A DNA stretch of 64,000 nt from Lacrimispora sphenoides JCM 1415 (GTDB lineage Bacteria > Bacillota > Clostridia > Lachnospirales > Lachnospiraceae), in assembly GCF_900105615.1 (NCBI RefSeq), contig NZ_LT630003.1, positions 682,001 to 746,000 on the forward strand, read 5' to 3'. Each line of letters starts with the position of its first letter. Positions within the stretch are counted from its first letter, which is position 1. The position numbers and the translations under genes were made by a program. Under the pieces are notes generated by a model. The model did no database searches. It saw only the letters and a list, made by a program, of their open reading frames with translations, and was not told the DNA's origin. This document shows positions 47,113 through 55,859 of the stretch, piece after piece.

Positions 47113-47739
47113 TTGTATGGTGAATTGAGAAATAATAAAAGTAATTTAGAATACCGTTCAATTATTTTAGCTACAATAATAGGTGCGATTTTAGGATTGG
47201 TGGCAAAGCTCGTGGATGTACCTGAGATTACTTCGGTATTGCCTATATTTGATGATTTATTCGGGCGATTTGGTATATGGATTTTTGTAGCCTCTATATT
47301 GTCTATTTTTTCCAATACGCCTATAAATGCAGCAATAAAAGTATTTAGTTTTTTTGTTTCAATGCTTATTATATATTATACATATACAATATTATTTCTT
47401 GGTTTTTTTCCGAAAACACAAATAATTTTATGGAGCAGTATATCACTAATTTCACCTATGTGCGCAGCTGTTATGTGGCATGCAAAAGAAACGAAACGAA
47501 TTGCTAATATCCTTGCGGCTTTACCAATCGTAGTAATGTGTACGGAATGGTATATAACAGGAAGCGAGAATACATTACTACTCGTGATATATTTATGTAT
47601 GATAGTATGCCTGCTAATCTGTGTACCCCAAAAGGTGAAGCGTAGCCTGCCCATTATCGTAATTGCGGCTGTGACGACTATATTGTTGATAAAAACAGGC
47701 TGGATGGAATTAATATATGGAAGGTTATTAAATGTATAA
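47113..47739 (+). CDS. Polytopic membrane protein
   Basis: A 208-residue protein with about seven hydrophobic segments. The start is TTG at 47113, after GTGGGG about 8 bases upstream; no better in-frame ATG exists near it. The sequence resembles small DUF-type integral membrane proteins found singly in clostridial accessory regions (DUF6518 is possible). Function unknown. Own promoter and terminator of the repeated island type. Confidence 0.7.
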   Translation: MYGELRNNKSNLEYRSIILATIIGAILGLVAKLVDVPEITSVLPIFDDLFGRFGIWIFVASILSIFSNTPINAAIKVFSFFVSMLIIYYTYTILFLGFFPKTQIILWSSISLISPMCAAVMWHAKETKRIANILAALPIVVMCTEWYITGSENTLLLVIYLCMIVCLLICVPQKVKRSLPIIVIAAVTTILLIKTGWMELIYGRLLNV

Positions 47740-47804
47740 GTTTTGATCCGATTAACTATGTTCTCGTTATGAACATATAACGAAGCCAATAAAATAAATA
47801 CTTC

Positions 47805-47846
47805 AAAAAACCATTAACTATCAGTATTGAGTTGATGGTTTTTTTT
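47805..47846 (+). terminator. Island-type terminator
   Basis: Arms 47805-47819 and 47830-47843 pair with one mismatch; the loop side contains AACTATCAGTATT. A long T run follows. Confidence 0.85.
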
Positions 47847-47858
47847 ATCCGTCCTCTG

Positions 47859-48149
47859 ATGGAAGTAATAGAAATTTCAGATAATGACAAGAAACAGATT
47901 ACGGAAGTCTTTAACCGAATTCCCGTAGTTCATGGGTTAATTGGTGATGCGAAGATCGCAAAAAGATTATTAACCAGGACACACTTAATTAGTGTAGTGC
48001 CAGCGATATGGAAATCGATAGAAAGTGGGCTTTCTGATAAACAAGTTGCAGAGTGGGTTACAGCTTTCCTTTCTGGAGGCAAGTCGGCCAGTGTTAGTAA
48101 AATATATAACGAGAATGCAGGTTCAGGATTTGCAGGAAGGAAGCAGTAA
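47859..48149 (+). CDS. Hypothetical protein, possibly a fragment
   Basis: A 96-residue soluble, helical frame (MEVIEISDNDKKQITEVFNR...). There is no ribosome site ahead of the ATG at 47859, and the frame begins right after a terminator, so this may be the C-terminal remnant of a larger gene. Family not recognised. Confidence 0.4.
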   Translation: MEVIEISDNDKKQITEVFNRIPVVHGLIGDAKIAKRLLTRTHLISVVPAIWKSIESGLSDKQVAEWVTAFLSGGKSASVSKIYNENAGSGFAGRKQ

Positions 48150-48378
48150 GGAAGCGTTTTAAACTGGCTTTATATCCTTTCCTATTAAAAATAACGAATC
48201 CTTCGTAAAAAAGAAAAATCAAGTGACACTAAAGCTTATAACCAATAAGAGAAAAAACCTTTATATTAAACTGCCTAAAACAAAGCAAAGGTTCTATTTT
48301 AATTTAGGAATGATAATAATGTTACATTTGGGAATAATGTGAATAATATATTATAAGGGTTAATAAGGAGGTGAATTT

Positions 48379-48615
48379 ATGCGAGGTTATTTGTCTATTG
48401 GGATTTTTTTCATCGGGATAATCTTGGCTGCTTATATTGGATATTGGAGTTTATTCATTAAGCCTATTATGGTTTGTGTATCGGCATCAAAGGCAGGAGC
48501 GTTAACGTCCGCACTTACAATGATGACAATAATCAAATGTGCATTATCATGGTTGGTTGCTGGTGTGATTTTTGGTTTGGGGTATATTGCTGCCATGATT
48601 GTGAGTCACAAATAA
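48379..48615 (+). CDS. Small two-helix membrane protein
   Basis: A 78-residue protein with two membrane segments (about 5-28 and 50-73) and a short loop. A strong AAGGAGGTG site lies ahead of the ATG at 48379. It is followed 28 bases later by a small acidic protein gene with its own good ribosome site, so the two form a likely operon. Function unknown. Confidence 0.65.
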   Translation: MRGYLSIGIFFIGIILAAYIGYWSLFIKPIMVCVSASKAGALTSALTMMTIIKCALSWLVAGVIFGLGYIAAMIVSHK

Positions 48616-48643
48616 TCTAGTTGTTGTATTGGAGGAAGAAACG

Positions 48644-48790
48644 ATGTTAAACGAAGATGTGCAAGCATGGGTAGATTTGGGGTTTTCAGAGGATGAGGCA
48701 ATTGTAATGGCAAACGCAATGAAGGATAGGTATGGTGATGTTGAAATAACAGATGATGACTCTGAGTCATCTCATAGTGAATTGTTTTGA
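48644..48790 (+). CDS. Small acidic protein (48 aa)
   Basis: The frame MLNEDVQAWVDLGFSEDEAI... is 48 residues, strongly acidic at the end (DDDSESSHSELF). GGAGGAAG lies about 6 bases ahead of the ATG. The WVDLGFSEDEAIVMANAM stretch looks like a UBA-like helical bundle. Probably partner of the membrane protein encoded upstream. Confidence 0.5.
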   Translation: MLNEDVQAWVDLGFSEDEAIVMANAMKDRYGDVEITDDDSESSHSELF

Positions 48791-48833
48791 GAACTGATAT
48801 GACAAAGAGGACATTCAATAAAGGAATGATTTT

Positions 48834-49202
48834 ATAAAAGTAATATTTTTAGATATTGGTGGTGTATTAAATTTCAACGGATGAGATAAAAGTGGCGGAA
48901 TTTATTTTGTAATTGATAACAGGATTAAACTTCTAAAGGAAATTATTATACAACAAGGGCAAAGATTGTCCTATCTTCAACCTGACAAATGGGCTGATTT
49001 GATAGAGATTATGGTCTACATAGTCAACACGTGGAAGATTTCAACATTAGGGGAAAAGCTAAAGAAATCTGAGATCATATTAATCTCAAGAACTCCGATA
49101 TTGCAAAGTGGATTTGGTGAAGAGATTAAATCATGGCTAGACAGTTGGAGGGACGAGCCAGTAGAGTCATTTGTAATTATAGATGATGATGCAGATATTT
49201 AA
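48834..49202 (+). pseudogene. HAD-like phosphatase pseudogene
   Basis: In one frame the sequence reads VIFLDIGGVLNFNG, then an in-frame TGA (near 48882), then continues to VIIDDDADI and stop. This resembles HAD domains linked to RNA-repair proteins (motif LDIDGVLN), with the second catalytic Asp replaced by Gly. No start codon is placed correctly. Broken gene. Confidence 0.6.
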
Positions 49203-49376
49203 TAGATATATACCTCTAATCCCAAAGGCCATCAACATATTAGAATTTATAATGAGTAAAAATGTGGAGTACTCAACAACCGATAGATATTTGTTTACAA
49301 AAGATGGTTGTCACTTGAATACAAACCAAATTAGCGTGGCATTGAGTCATGCATGTAGACAAGCCGGCATCTAGAT
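49199..49376 (+). pseudogene. Tyrosine recombinase (phage integrase) fragment
   Basis: The frame reads RYIPLIPKAINILEFIMSKN, then ...TDRYLFTKDG..LNTNQISVALSHACRQAGI and stops where integrases go on to the HxLRHT region. The end matches the central catalytic domain of clostridial tyrosine recombinases. The catalytic Tyr region is missing. Confidence 0.6.
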
Positions 49377-49550
49377 ATTCGAAGAAGTTTATATATAAAT
49401 AATCCGACTGTTTTAATGGCCGATTTTTAAAAAATGTGTTCGATTATTTTTCCAAATGAAAGCGTAAATTCAATAGGAAAAATTAATCAACATTTATTAA
49501 AATGTTTATAAATTAAAATATTAAATCAGTAAAAAAATATTGATATATTT

Positions 49551-49579
49551 TTGACAATGTTATATACTCTTTATATAAC
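49551..49579 (+). promoter_or_regulatory. Promoter of the alcohol dehydrogenase
   Basis: TTGACA at 49551-49556, TATAAC at 49574-49579, spacer 17; start codon 18 bases downstream of the -10 box. Confidence 0.75.
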
Positions 49580-49597
49580 TAAAAGGAGGTATACATA

Positions 49598-50650
49598 ATG
49601 AAAGGTTTTGGAATGCTCTCTATTAATAAAGCAGGTTGGATTGAAAAAGAACGTCCGAAATGTGGGGCTCTTGACGCGATTATCCGCCCAACTGTACTCG
49701 CTCCATGTTCCTCTGACAACCACCTTCTCCACGGTGGATTCGGAGACCGTAAAGATTTAATTCTTGGACATGAGGCCGTGGGTGAGATCGTTGAAGTCGG
49801 CAATTTGGTCAAGAATTTTAAAATAGGAGATATTGTTGTTGTACCTTGTACTACTCCGAATTGGCTTGCCGAGAATGTACAAGGTGAATATAATACGCAT
49901 GACGAAGGGCTCATGAAAAGTTTTAAGTTCTTAGGTTCCAAAGATGGTACTTTTGCGGAATATTTTCATGTTAATCAGGCAGATGCCAATCTAGTCCTTT
50001 TACCAGAAAACGTATTACCAGAAGCTGCTTTAATGACAGTTGACATGATGTCCACTGGTTTTCATGGTGTAGAAAACGCTAATGTCAGATTCGGTGATAA
50101 GGTTGTAGTCATCGGTATAGGGCCTGTGGGACTTATGTCGGTTGCAGGAGCTAAACTACATGGTGCTGGTCAACTGATTGCAATTGGAACTCGTCCGAAT
50201 TGTGTTAAAATTGCAAAGGAATACGGGGCAACAGACATTGTAAGTTACAAAGATGGTGATATCGTAAAACAGGTACTTGAATTGACCAAGGGTGGTGCTG
50301 ATTCTGTTATTATTGCAGGTGGAAGTGGGGATATTCTTCGGCAGGCTGTGGAAATGACGGTTCCGGGAGGATATATTTCCAATGTTAACTTCTTTGACGC
50401 TCAGGACGTGCTCTCTATGCCCACATTTTCATGGGGTCTTGGCATGTCAAATAAAACAATTTGTGGAGGATTCTGTCCTGGCGGGGCCCTTCGGATTAGA
50501 AAAATGCTTAATATGGTTCAACATGGTAGGGTTGATACAACAAAACTTATCACACATCGATATAACGGTTTATCAAAAATTGAAGACGCTTTTTATTTAA
50601 TGGATCAGAAGCCACAGGATTTAATTAAACCGATAGTTTTTATTGATTAA
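49598..50650 (+). CDS. Zinc-dependent NADP(H) secondary alcohol dehydrogenase
   Basis: The 350-residue protein is very like the Thermoanaerobacter and C. beijerinckii secondary alcohol dehydrogenases. Catalytic zinc ligands are Cys37 and His58-Glu59 (GHEAVG), with an Asp near 149 (VDMMSTG). The Rossmann motif GIGPVGLM and the GTRPNC loop, with its Arg, indicate NADP(H). It would interconvert ketones and secondary alcohols such as acetone and isopropanol. AAAGGAGG is 8 bases ahead of the ATG. It has no partner genes in the island. Confidence 0.92.
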   Translation: MKGFGMLSINKAGWIEKERPKCGALDAIIRPTVLAPCSSDNHLLHGGFGDRKDLILGHEAVGEIVEVGNLVKNFKIGDIVVVPCTTPNWLAENVQGEYNTHDEGLMKSFKFLGSKDGTFAEYFHVNQADANLVLLPENVLPEAALMTVDMMSTGFHGVENANVRFGDKVVVIGIGPVGLMSVAGAKLHGAGQLIAIGTRPNCVKIAKEYGATDIVSYKDGDIVKQVLELTKGGADSVIIAGGSGDILRQAVEMTVPGGYISNVNFFDAQDVLSMPTFSWGLGMSNKTICGGFCPGGALRIRKMLNMVQHGRVDTTKLITHRYNGLSKIEDAFYLMDQKPQDLIKPIVFID

Positions 50651-50656
50651 AAGTAA

Positions 50657-50827
50657 GAGCAATATAAGACTGCAATCAAAACACTTCAGGAAAAAGAGAA
50701 GCAAATACAAGATGAAATTAAATTAGAGTTTAAAGAAGTTTCAACTATATTTGAAGAGCAAAACATGTCCTTGTCGGAATTAAAGGAATTACTTATATCA
50801 AAAGCAGAAATTGAACAAGGTAGCTGA
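50657..50827 (+). pseudogene. Truncated copy of the 43144 coiled-coil gene
   Basis: The frame EQYKTAIKTLQEKEKQ...AEIEQGS matches residues about 26-81 of the coiled-coil protein at 43144-43389, with one codon missing and a few substitutions. It lacks a start and follows a stop codon immediately. The terminator is duplicated too (about 50833-50867), with compensating base changes. Confidence 0.85.
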
Positions 50828-51061
50828 ATTTACGCCGAGAATCTTCGCAATGGAGGTTTTCGGCATTTGGTTAAATAAAGAGGTAACTTCTATAAGACGA
50901 ATAATGCTTGAAAAGACAGAATTTACTTCCAACTTTTCACCACTTCACAAGTGTAATTCCTGGGTCTATAATAATGAATATAAAGAATTATCCAAACAAG
51001 AATAAAAAAACAACCATACCGCATTGCGCGGTTTAATGGACAAGTATTCTAAAATTCATGC

Positions 51062-51111
51062 AAACCTCCAGACTGGTGTGGGATATTAATCAGTTTGGAG
51101 GTTTATTTTTT
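51062..51111 (+). terminator. Hairpin terminator
   Basis: AAACCTCCA (51062-51070) pairs with TGGAGGTTT (51096-51104), then ATTTTTT. The gene it served is not clear; 50830-51060 has only a weak frame. Confidence 0.7.
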
Positions 51112-51165
51112 ACGAAATAAGGAACGATTCCTCAAGTGAGACGTTTTCCAGTATAATAAATGCCA

Positions 51166-51495
51166 CTAACTTCCGATAATAGGCATGGATCGAATATACT
51201 GTATATTCGTTATTTGTTCTACCATAAAGGCGTCAATGTCCTCGCGAGAGATGTTAAAACTCATCTTCACATCTCCATAACCCACTTTTACTTTGCCTAC
51301 ATATGGAGTATCCTTGGGTGCCATGAATCGCACCATTGTCCAATCAAGATTTGATCTTGAAACAAGTTCACCTATAGCCAACATTTCACCTTTTGCCTGT
51401 TTTAATGCAATGCCAGCCAAAATACCAGGTACAATTGTTATGAATGATTTCTTGTCATTCTCAAAAGGTACACTAGGGGTTGCCCATTCAATCAA
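51166..51495 (-). pseudogene. NmrA/SDR-like NAD(P)-binding protein, C-terminal remnant
   Basis: The 109-residue frame contains WTMVRFMAPKDTPYVGKVKVG and MSFNISREDIDAFMVEQ, typical of the C-terminal half of NAD(P)H-binding (NmrA-like) proteins. The Rossmann N-terminal half with GATG is missing, so it is a truncated gene; the frame can be followed upstream to about 51520. Confidence 0.6.
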
Positions 51496-51743
51496 GCGTG
51501 TGACAAGGGAACATGTGCCTAATAAAAAAGAAGCTAAGTTAATTCGAAAAAATAAAGCATTAAAATGCTGATTTAAATGAAGGATTCAAAATATGATTAG
51601 AGCATTGTCTATTACTATTTATCGTCAATTCAGAAACGGTTCAAGACACTCAACTTCTTTTGTTTTAAAAAAAAAACATTAAGAATTAATAGGTAAGGTC
51701 GACTATAATAATGTAGTATTATAAAATAGAAAGAGGTAATAAG

Positions 51744-52070
51744 ATGAATGAAGAAACATTAGTATTTGGTAAAGGTATTAAAATCTGGAGCATTATATGC
51801 ATTGTTTTAGGCGCACTTTCTTTAATTGTTAATTGTACATTAGGATTTTTTGATCTAGCTGTTATAGGCGTAGCTATCTGCGCTGCTTATATTCTATTGT
51901 TAGTTAAGAAAAGAAAGATTGCATTTTATGCCATTGTAGTTTGTACAATAATTATAATGGTTCTAAATATGGCAATACATGATGTAGGTATTATAACCTC
52001 ATTAACCGGTTTCATAAATCCTATTATTACATTTTGTTTTCTATCAAAATACTGGAAACAGATGGAATAG
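51744..52070 (+). CDS. Small four-helix membrane protein
   Basis: A 108-residue protein with four hydrophobic segments (about 13-32, 35-53, 60-78, 82-100). AAGAGGT lies 8 bases before the ATG at 51744. No recognised family. It ends at an AACTATC-type hairpin terminator like other genes of the island, but its upstream region does not show the TTGATAGTT promoter motif. Confidence 0.65.
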   Translation: MNEETLVFGKGIKIWSIICIVLGALSLIVNCTLGFFDLAVIGVAICAAYILLLVKKRKIAFYAIVVCTIIIMVLNMAIHDVGIITSLTGFINPIITFCFLSKYWKQME

Positions 52071-52098
52071 GCTTTTAGAATAAGGTGATTATATGGCA

Positions 52099-52128
52099 GC
52101 AACTATCTAAAATGGTAGTTGCTTTTTT
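52099..52128 (+). terminator. Island-type terminator
   Basis: GCAACTATC (52099-52107) and GGTAGTTGC (52114-52122) pair over 9 bases with one T-G pair, then TTTTTT. Confidence 0.85.
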
Positions 52129-52281
52129 ATATTTATGTGACAAGATATCTGTTATTCTGCCAATAAAGAGAACAGAGGCTTAGGGCAATATTTCTCAAAA
52201 CCACTGTTCCCTTATAAAATTTTTATTCTTTTTCCTCTTCTGCAGCGATTCTGTAATTTTAGTATGCGCTTTATTTTGACC

Positions 52282-52500
52282 TTAGATGTCTTCTACTTTT
52301 ATTTCATTATTGTTGACCAATATTGCTTGACTATTACTAATTGGGGTTAAGTTTAATGTAGAAGAATAAGTATCAATAATTTTTTGTACAGCTTTCTTGA
52401 AAGGGGGATTGTTATAGTGTGGTACAGCATAAAACTCTACAAAACCTAAAGCAGAGTAGCCTATGTTTGAAGGTTGGGTGTTAGGTGTAAAGTTTTACAC
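52282..52500 (-). pseudogene. Peptidase E / class I glutamine amidotransferase-like remnant
   Basis: On the minus strand a frame reads NIGYSALGFVEFYAVPHYNN followed by PFKKAVQKIIDTYSS..., ending NNNEIKVEDI and stop. The G-F-hydrophobic-PHYN pattern is the C-terminal part of peptidase E-like (S51) proteins. The front is missing. The rest of 52130-52800 holds only short broken frames on both strands. Confidence 0.5.
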
Positions 52501-52802
52501 ATGGTCGGGGTATAATAAAGCGTATAACGAAGCTGTCAGTAATGGGTTGTTTAAGATAAAAATGGAAAGGCAATAGTGAAGAAGTTATGATGGATAATAT
52601 ATTAGAAAACTAATCGTGATCAGGGAGGGGTTTTTGATAGTTTGCCAAATGGTGAACTTGGAGAAAGTTTGATTGATTTTAATGGAAAAGGCTAATATTT
52701 AGCTTTGAAATAGGTGTTTGAAGCTTAAGATTGATGACGAACAGGAAGTTAGAATACTAGAGCAGTAAATGTAATGAGATCTACGCTTAAGGAGTGGCAA
52801 AT

Positions 52803-53360
52803 ATGAATCAATTACCAGAAGGATATAAGGAAATAAGAAAGGTAGATTTGACAGAAGATAAAAAAACATTTATTGTTATAAACTTCTTTTCATTTATAAT
52901 TTTTATCGCTATGGCAGTTTTAGGTGCCATTATTATACCAATAAGCTTTACTGTTGATTCAAAATTTTTGTACCTATTAATCCTTGCTGTATTTTTGTAT
53001 ATAATCTATATCATTTTACATGAAGCGATACACGGATATTTTATGAAAAAATTTAGTGGGATAAAGGCATATTACGGCCATGCAATGTTCTGTGCATATG
53101 CAGGTAGTGATGCTTATTTCAATAAAAAGCATTACATCATAATATCACTTGCTCCTGTTGCAATTCTCGGCATTGTTTTATTTATAATTAATGCTATAGT
53201 ACCACAGAGTTATTTTTGGGTGATATATTTTGTACAAATGGGGAACTTAGCGGGTGCTACCGGCGACTTTTATGTAACCTATTTAATGAGTAAGATGCCT
53301 GATGACACTTTAACTCACGACACAGGTGAGTCTATGACAATGTATTCAAGACAATCGTAA
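52803..53360 (+). CDS. DUF3267 family putative zinc metallopeptidase
   Basis: From the ATG at 52803 (AAGGAG at 52789-52794) the membrane protein has 185 residues. The zincin motif HEAIH is at residues 73-77 in the second membrane segment, and a GNLAGATGDFY block supplies a possible third ligand. This matches DUF3267, a putative intramembrane zinc peptidase family. Substrate unknown. It ends close to the AACTATCAATA palindrome at 53375. Confidence 0.8.
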   Translation: MNQLPEGYKEIRKVDLTEDKKTFIVINFFSFIIFIAMAVLGAIIIPISFTVDSKFLYLLILAVFLYIIYIILHEAIHGYFMKKFSGIKAYYGHAMFCAYAGSDAYFNKKHYIIISLAPVAILGIVLFIINAIVPQSYFWVIYFVQMGNLAGATGDFYVTYLMSKMPDDTLTHDTGESMTMYSRQS

Positions 53361-53374
53361 TCTAAATTATTTTA

Positions 53375-53420
53375 AACTATCAATAAGCGTATTGATAGTT
53401 AATAAATTTGGTGGTATTCA
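53375..53420 (+). promoter_or_regulatory. Fused island terminator arm and promoter
   Basis: AACTATCAATA (53375-53385) and TATTGATAGTT (53390-53400) form a perfect 11-base palindrome. The second arm is also a -35 box: TTGATA (53392-53397), 17-base spacer, TATTCA (53415-53420). The promoter faces the IS110 insertion. Confidence 0.65.
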
Positions 53421-53597
53421 ATACCTGAAGGTAAAGATACGGCGATATTTGATACAAATTCAAACCAATAATTTAGCCTGCAAATAAAAAGTCAATAGGA
53501 AATTAATAAGATTTGCAGAAAAAGTTTTATGCAGTGTTTTTTGTATCACAAACAGACCACCGCTAAACGCTGGTCTGAAAAAGCTATGAAGCCAGAG

Positions 53598-54809
53598 TTA
53601 TTCTGACTGGGGAAGGGAATCTAAGTATTCTTTCACCCGTCCGTAGTAGATTCGCAGAAACTTGTTGGCACCGGCAGTCATGTAGACATAGTAGGATTTC
53701 CCCTGAGAGCGTTTTTTTGACATAAACTCGTAGACTGGATCATCTGCTGGGGATGTCTTAATTAATACGTCCATGACCTGAAATAAAGTCTTGCGGAGTT
53801 GGGCAGAGCCACGTTTTGAAGTGCGGACACTTTGCTGCTCGTAAGCCCCTGACTGGTTTGCCCCTGGATCAACTCCGGCAAATGCTGTAATCGCTCCCCG
53901 GTGAGAAAAACGGGCTACATCGCCGATTTCAGCCATGAGCTGGGGACCAAGAGATGGGCCGACACCTTTCATAGCCATAACAATCGGGTATTCCGGAAGT
54001 TTGGCCGCAGTCTGGTTCATCTTGCTGCGAAGTTCTTCTACGATTTTGGAGGCAGTGTCTAGTTGGTCTATCGCCTGTTTTATGAGCATTTTGGTCATTG
54101 GATCTTTTGAAAGAACTGCTATAAGGTTTTCTGAAGCAGTGTAAATTTCTCCTGGTTTATCAGGCTGGAAGTTATAGCCTTTGCGCCTACACCATTTCTG
54201 ATAATGCTCTGTAAACGCAGGGAGGGACATCTTGCGAACACAGTCTACATGCCAATAAGCAGATGCAAAATCAACCCATTTCTGGCTGCCGTCACTGCGA
54301 ACAGGGCTGTCAAAAAAATCATTGGCACCAGGATAGGTCTGATCAAGTAAAGAGATTAAGTTGTTTTTGAAGGAGGTCTTCTGCTTCATGTAGAAATCAA
54401 ACTGCCGATTCATGGTTTTGAGTTGAGTGCGTATTTCATCCATAAGACTATACTGTTTCAAATCGGTCCAGTTGTCAAGAGTATAACGGGCAATTTTTAT
54501 AGCATCTGCTTTATCCGTCTTGACTTTACGGAGAGAGTTGTTGCCAAAATCTTTGATGAGTTTTGGATTAACAGCACTGACAAACAGTCCGGCACCGGAA
54601 AGCCAGTGAGCCATTGGCTCATAGTAGCGTCCGGTGTGCTCCATAACGATTCTGGTGTCACCGTCCAGGGACTGGATATGGGAGATAAGTTCATTAATCC
54701 CACTGGATGTATGCAGGACCTCAAAGGGACTGGAAACAATTTCACCGAAGGGGCGAAGGATGGCAATCATACTCTTACCTTTGGAAACATCAACACCGAC
54801 AGCATTCAT
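53598..54809 (-). CDS. IS110-family transposase (DEDD recombinase)
   Basis: The 403-residue protein has an N-terminal RuvC-like DEDD domain (Asp7 in VGVDVSKGK; MEHTGRYYEP; DKADAIKIA) and a C-terminal Transposase_20 domain (about 270-360; KGVGPSLGPQLMAEIGD, AFAGVDPGANQSG, then the catalytic serine region RGSAQLRKTLF). This family moves by a circular form and is guided by a bridge RNA from the non-coding end. The gene is intact, at typical length (about 400 residues). Confidence 0.95.
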   Translation of the reverse strand: MNAVGVDVSKGKSMIAILRPFGEIVSSPFEVLHTSSGINELISHIQSLDGDTRIVMEHTGRYYEPMAHWLSGAGLFVSAVNPKLIKDFGNNSLRKVKTDKADAIKIARYTLDNWTDLKQYSLMDEIRTQLKTMNRQFDFYMKQKTSFKNNLISLLDQTYPGANDFFDSPVRSDGSQKWVDFASAYWHVDCVRKMSLPAFTEHYQKWCRRKGYNFQPDKPGEIYTASENLIAVLSKDPMTKMLIKQAIDQLDTASKIVEELRSKMNQTAAKLPEYPIVMAMKGVGPSLGPQLMAEIGDVARFSHRGAITAFAGVDPGANQSGAYEQQSVRTSKRGSAQLRKTLFQVMDVLIKTSPADDPVYEFMSKKRSQGKSYYVYMTAGANKFLRIYYGRVKEYLDSLPQSE

Positions 54810-54814
54810 AAATA

Positions 54815-55075
54815 TGTCACTCCTTAAAAAATGATAGTAGCAATGGATCCAGGTTTACTCATTGCCGATTCAATCTACTGTGGTGTGACACGAACGTGCT
54901 GGGAAAGCAGTTCAACCTGCATAAAACGAACGCTGCGAATGAGGAGCTGGTTGGCAGACTAAATTACGGACGTGAAGCCCAAGGAGGTGACCGCCGGACC
55001 AATTGCTCTCTACATTCTAACAGCTTAAGCAACAAGAAGGAATATGGACATGGCTGGTTTGTCATGTACCATAAC
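54815..55075 (-). ncRNA. Candidate IS110 bridge RNA region
   Basis: In IS110-group elements the non-coding end upstream of the transposase encodes the bridge RNA that pairs with target and donor DNA. The 265-base stretch here is of the right size and placement, and less AT-rich than its surroundings. I cannot fold it fully by eye, so the borders and strand are inferred. Confidence 0.45.
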
Positions 55076-55107
55076 CTATAAAATTATTGTAGTAGAGAGG
55101 TGGCATT

Positions 55108-55770
55108 ATGAGAGATTTTTATGATGTAATCAAATCAAGGCAGACAATTAGAGATTTTGAAAACGCATCCATAAATGATGAGGTTATAGAAAGAATTATT
55201 TCAGCGGGAATGAAAGCGCCTACAAATGACCACATGAGAGATTGGCATTTCATTGTTATTAAGGATAAGAATACTGTAGTTAAATTAATCAATAAAATAC
55301 CAGAGCAGATATCTGATGGCGAAGTCAATTCCATATTGCGAGATTGGAACTTAAATGATACTTGCCAACAAAATACCTACAAAGATGCAATTCCAAAACA
55401 GTATCAAATGTTAGCAGAGTCAGCTAGTTTGATTGTTCCATTGTTTAAACAAAAGACGGATATATTGCATCCTAAAAATCTTTCTCACTTAAATGGTTAT
55501 GCGTCTATTTGGTGTTGTATTGAAAATATGTTTCTGGCAATAACTGCTGAGGGATATGCATCTGCTTTACGCATTCCTTTAGGAGATGAAGGAGACTGGG
55601 CAAGAAAAGTCTTAAATTTTCCAGAGGATTATCTTATGCCGTGTTTTATAGCTGTGGGAAAAGAGAGTGCAAATGCTTCATGCGTAAAACAAAAAGAATA
55701 CTCTGTAACCGAGAGAATACATAAGAATGCCTGTAATAAATTCCATTTGGTACTTGCCAATTATGGGTAA
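55108..55770 (+). CDS. Nitroreductase-family flavoprotein
   Basis: The 220-residue protein begins MRDFYDVIKSRQTIRDFEN, with the FMN-binding Arg-Ser/Arg pattern, then GMKAPTNDHMRDWHFIVI and the later C-terminal WCCIENMFLAITAEG...LRIPLG block. It probably reduces nitro compounds or quinones with NAD(P)H. GAGAGGTGG precedes the ATG. Its original promoter may be the one now separated from it by the IS110 element. It ends in an island-type terminator. Confidence 0.85.
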   Translation: MRDFYDVIKSRQTIRDFENASINDEVIERIISAGMKAPTNDHMRDWHFIVIKDKNTVVKLINKIPEQISDGEVNSILRDWNLNDTCQQNTYKDAIPKQYQMLAESASLIVPLFKQKTDILHPKNLSHLNGYASIWCCIENMFLAITAEGYASALRIPLGDEGDWARKVLNFPEDYLMPCFIAVGKESANASCVKQKEYSVTERIHKNACNKFHLVLANYG

Positions 55771-55797
55771 AAAGTAAAATTATTAAAAGTGAACATG

Positions 55798-55839
55798 AAA
55801 AAAACTACTAACTATCAGTATTAAGCTGGTAGTTTTTTT
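55798..55839 (+). terminator. Island-type terminator
   Basis: AACTACTAACT (55803-55813) against AGCTGGTAGTT (55824-55834), loop including ATCAGTATT; a T run follows. Confidence 0.8.
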
Positions 55840-55859
55840 ATTTAGCAATTTAATCAAGT

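Larger units (their letters stand above)
53530..55075 (-). mobile_element. IS110-family insertion sequence
   Basis: A complete IS110-type transposase is flanked by about 60 bases on its 3' side, including a hairpin (about 53551-53577), and by about 265 non-coding bases on its 5' side. IS110 elements have no inverted ends, so these borders are approximate. It appears inserted between an island-type promoter (53392) and the nitroreductase gene. Confidence 0.65.
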
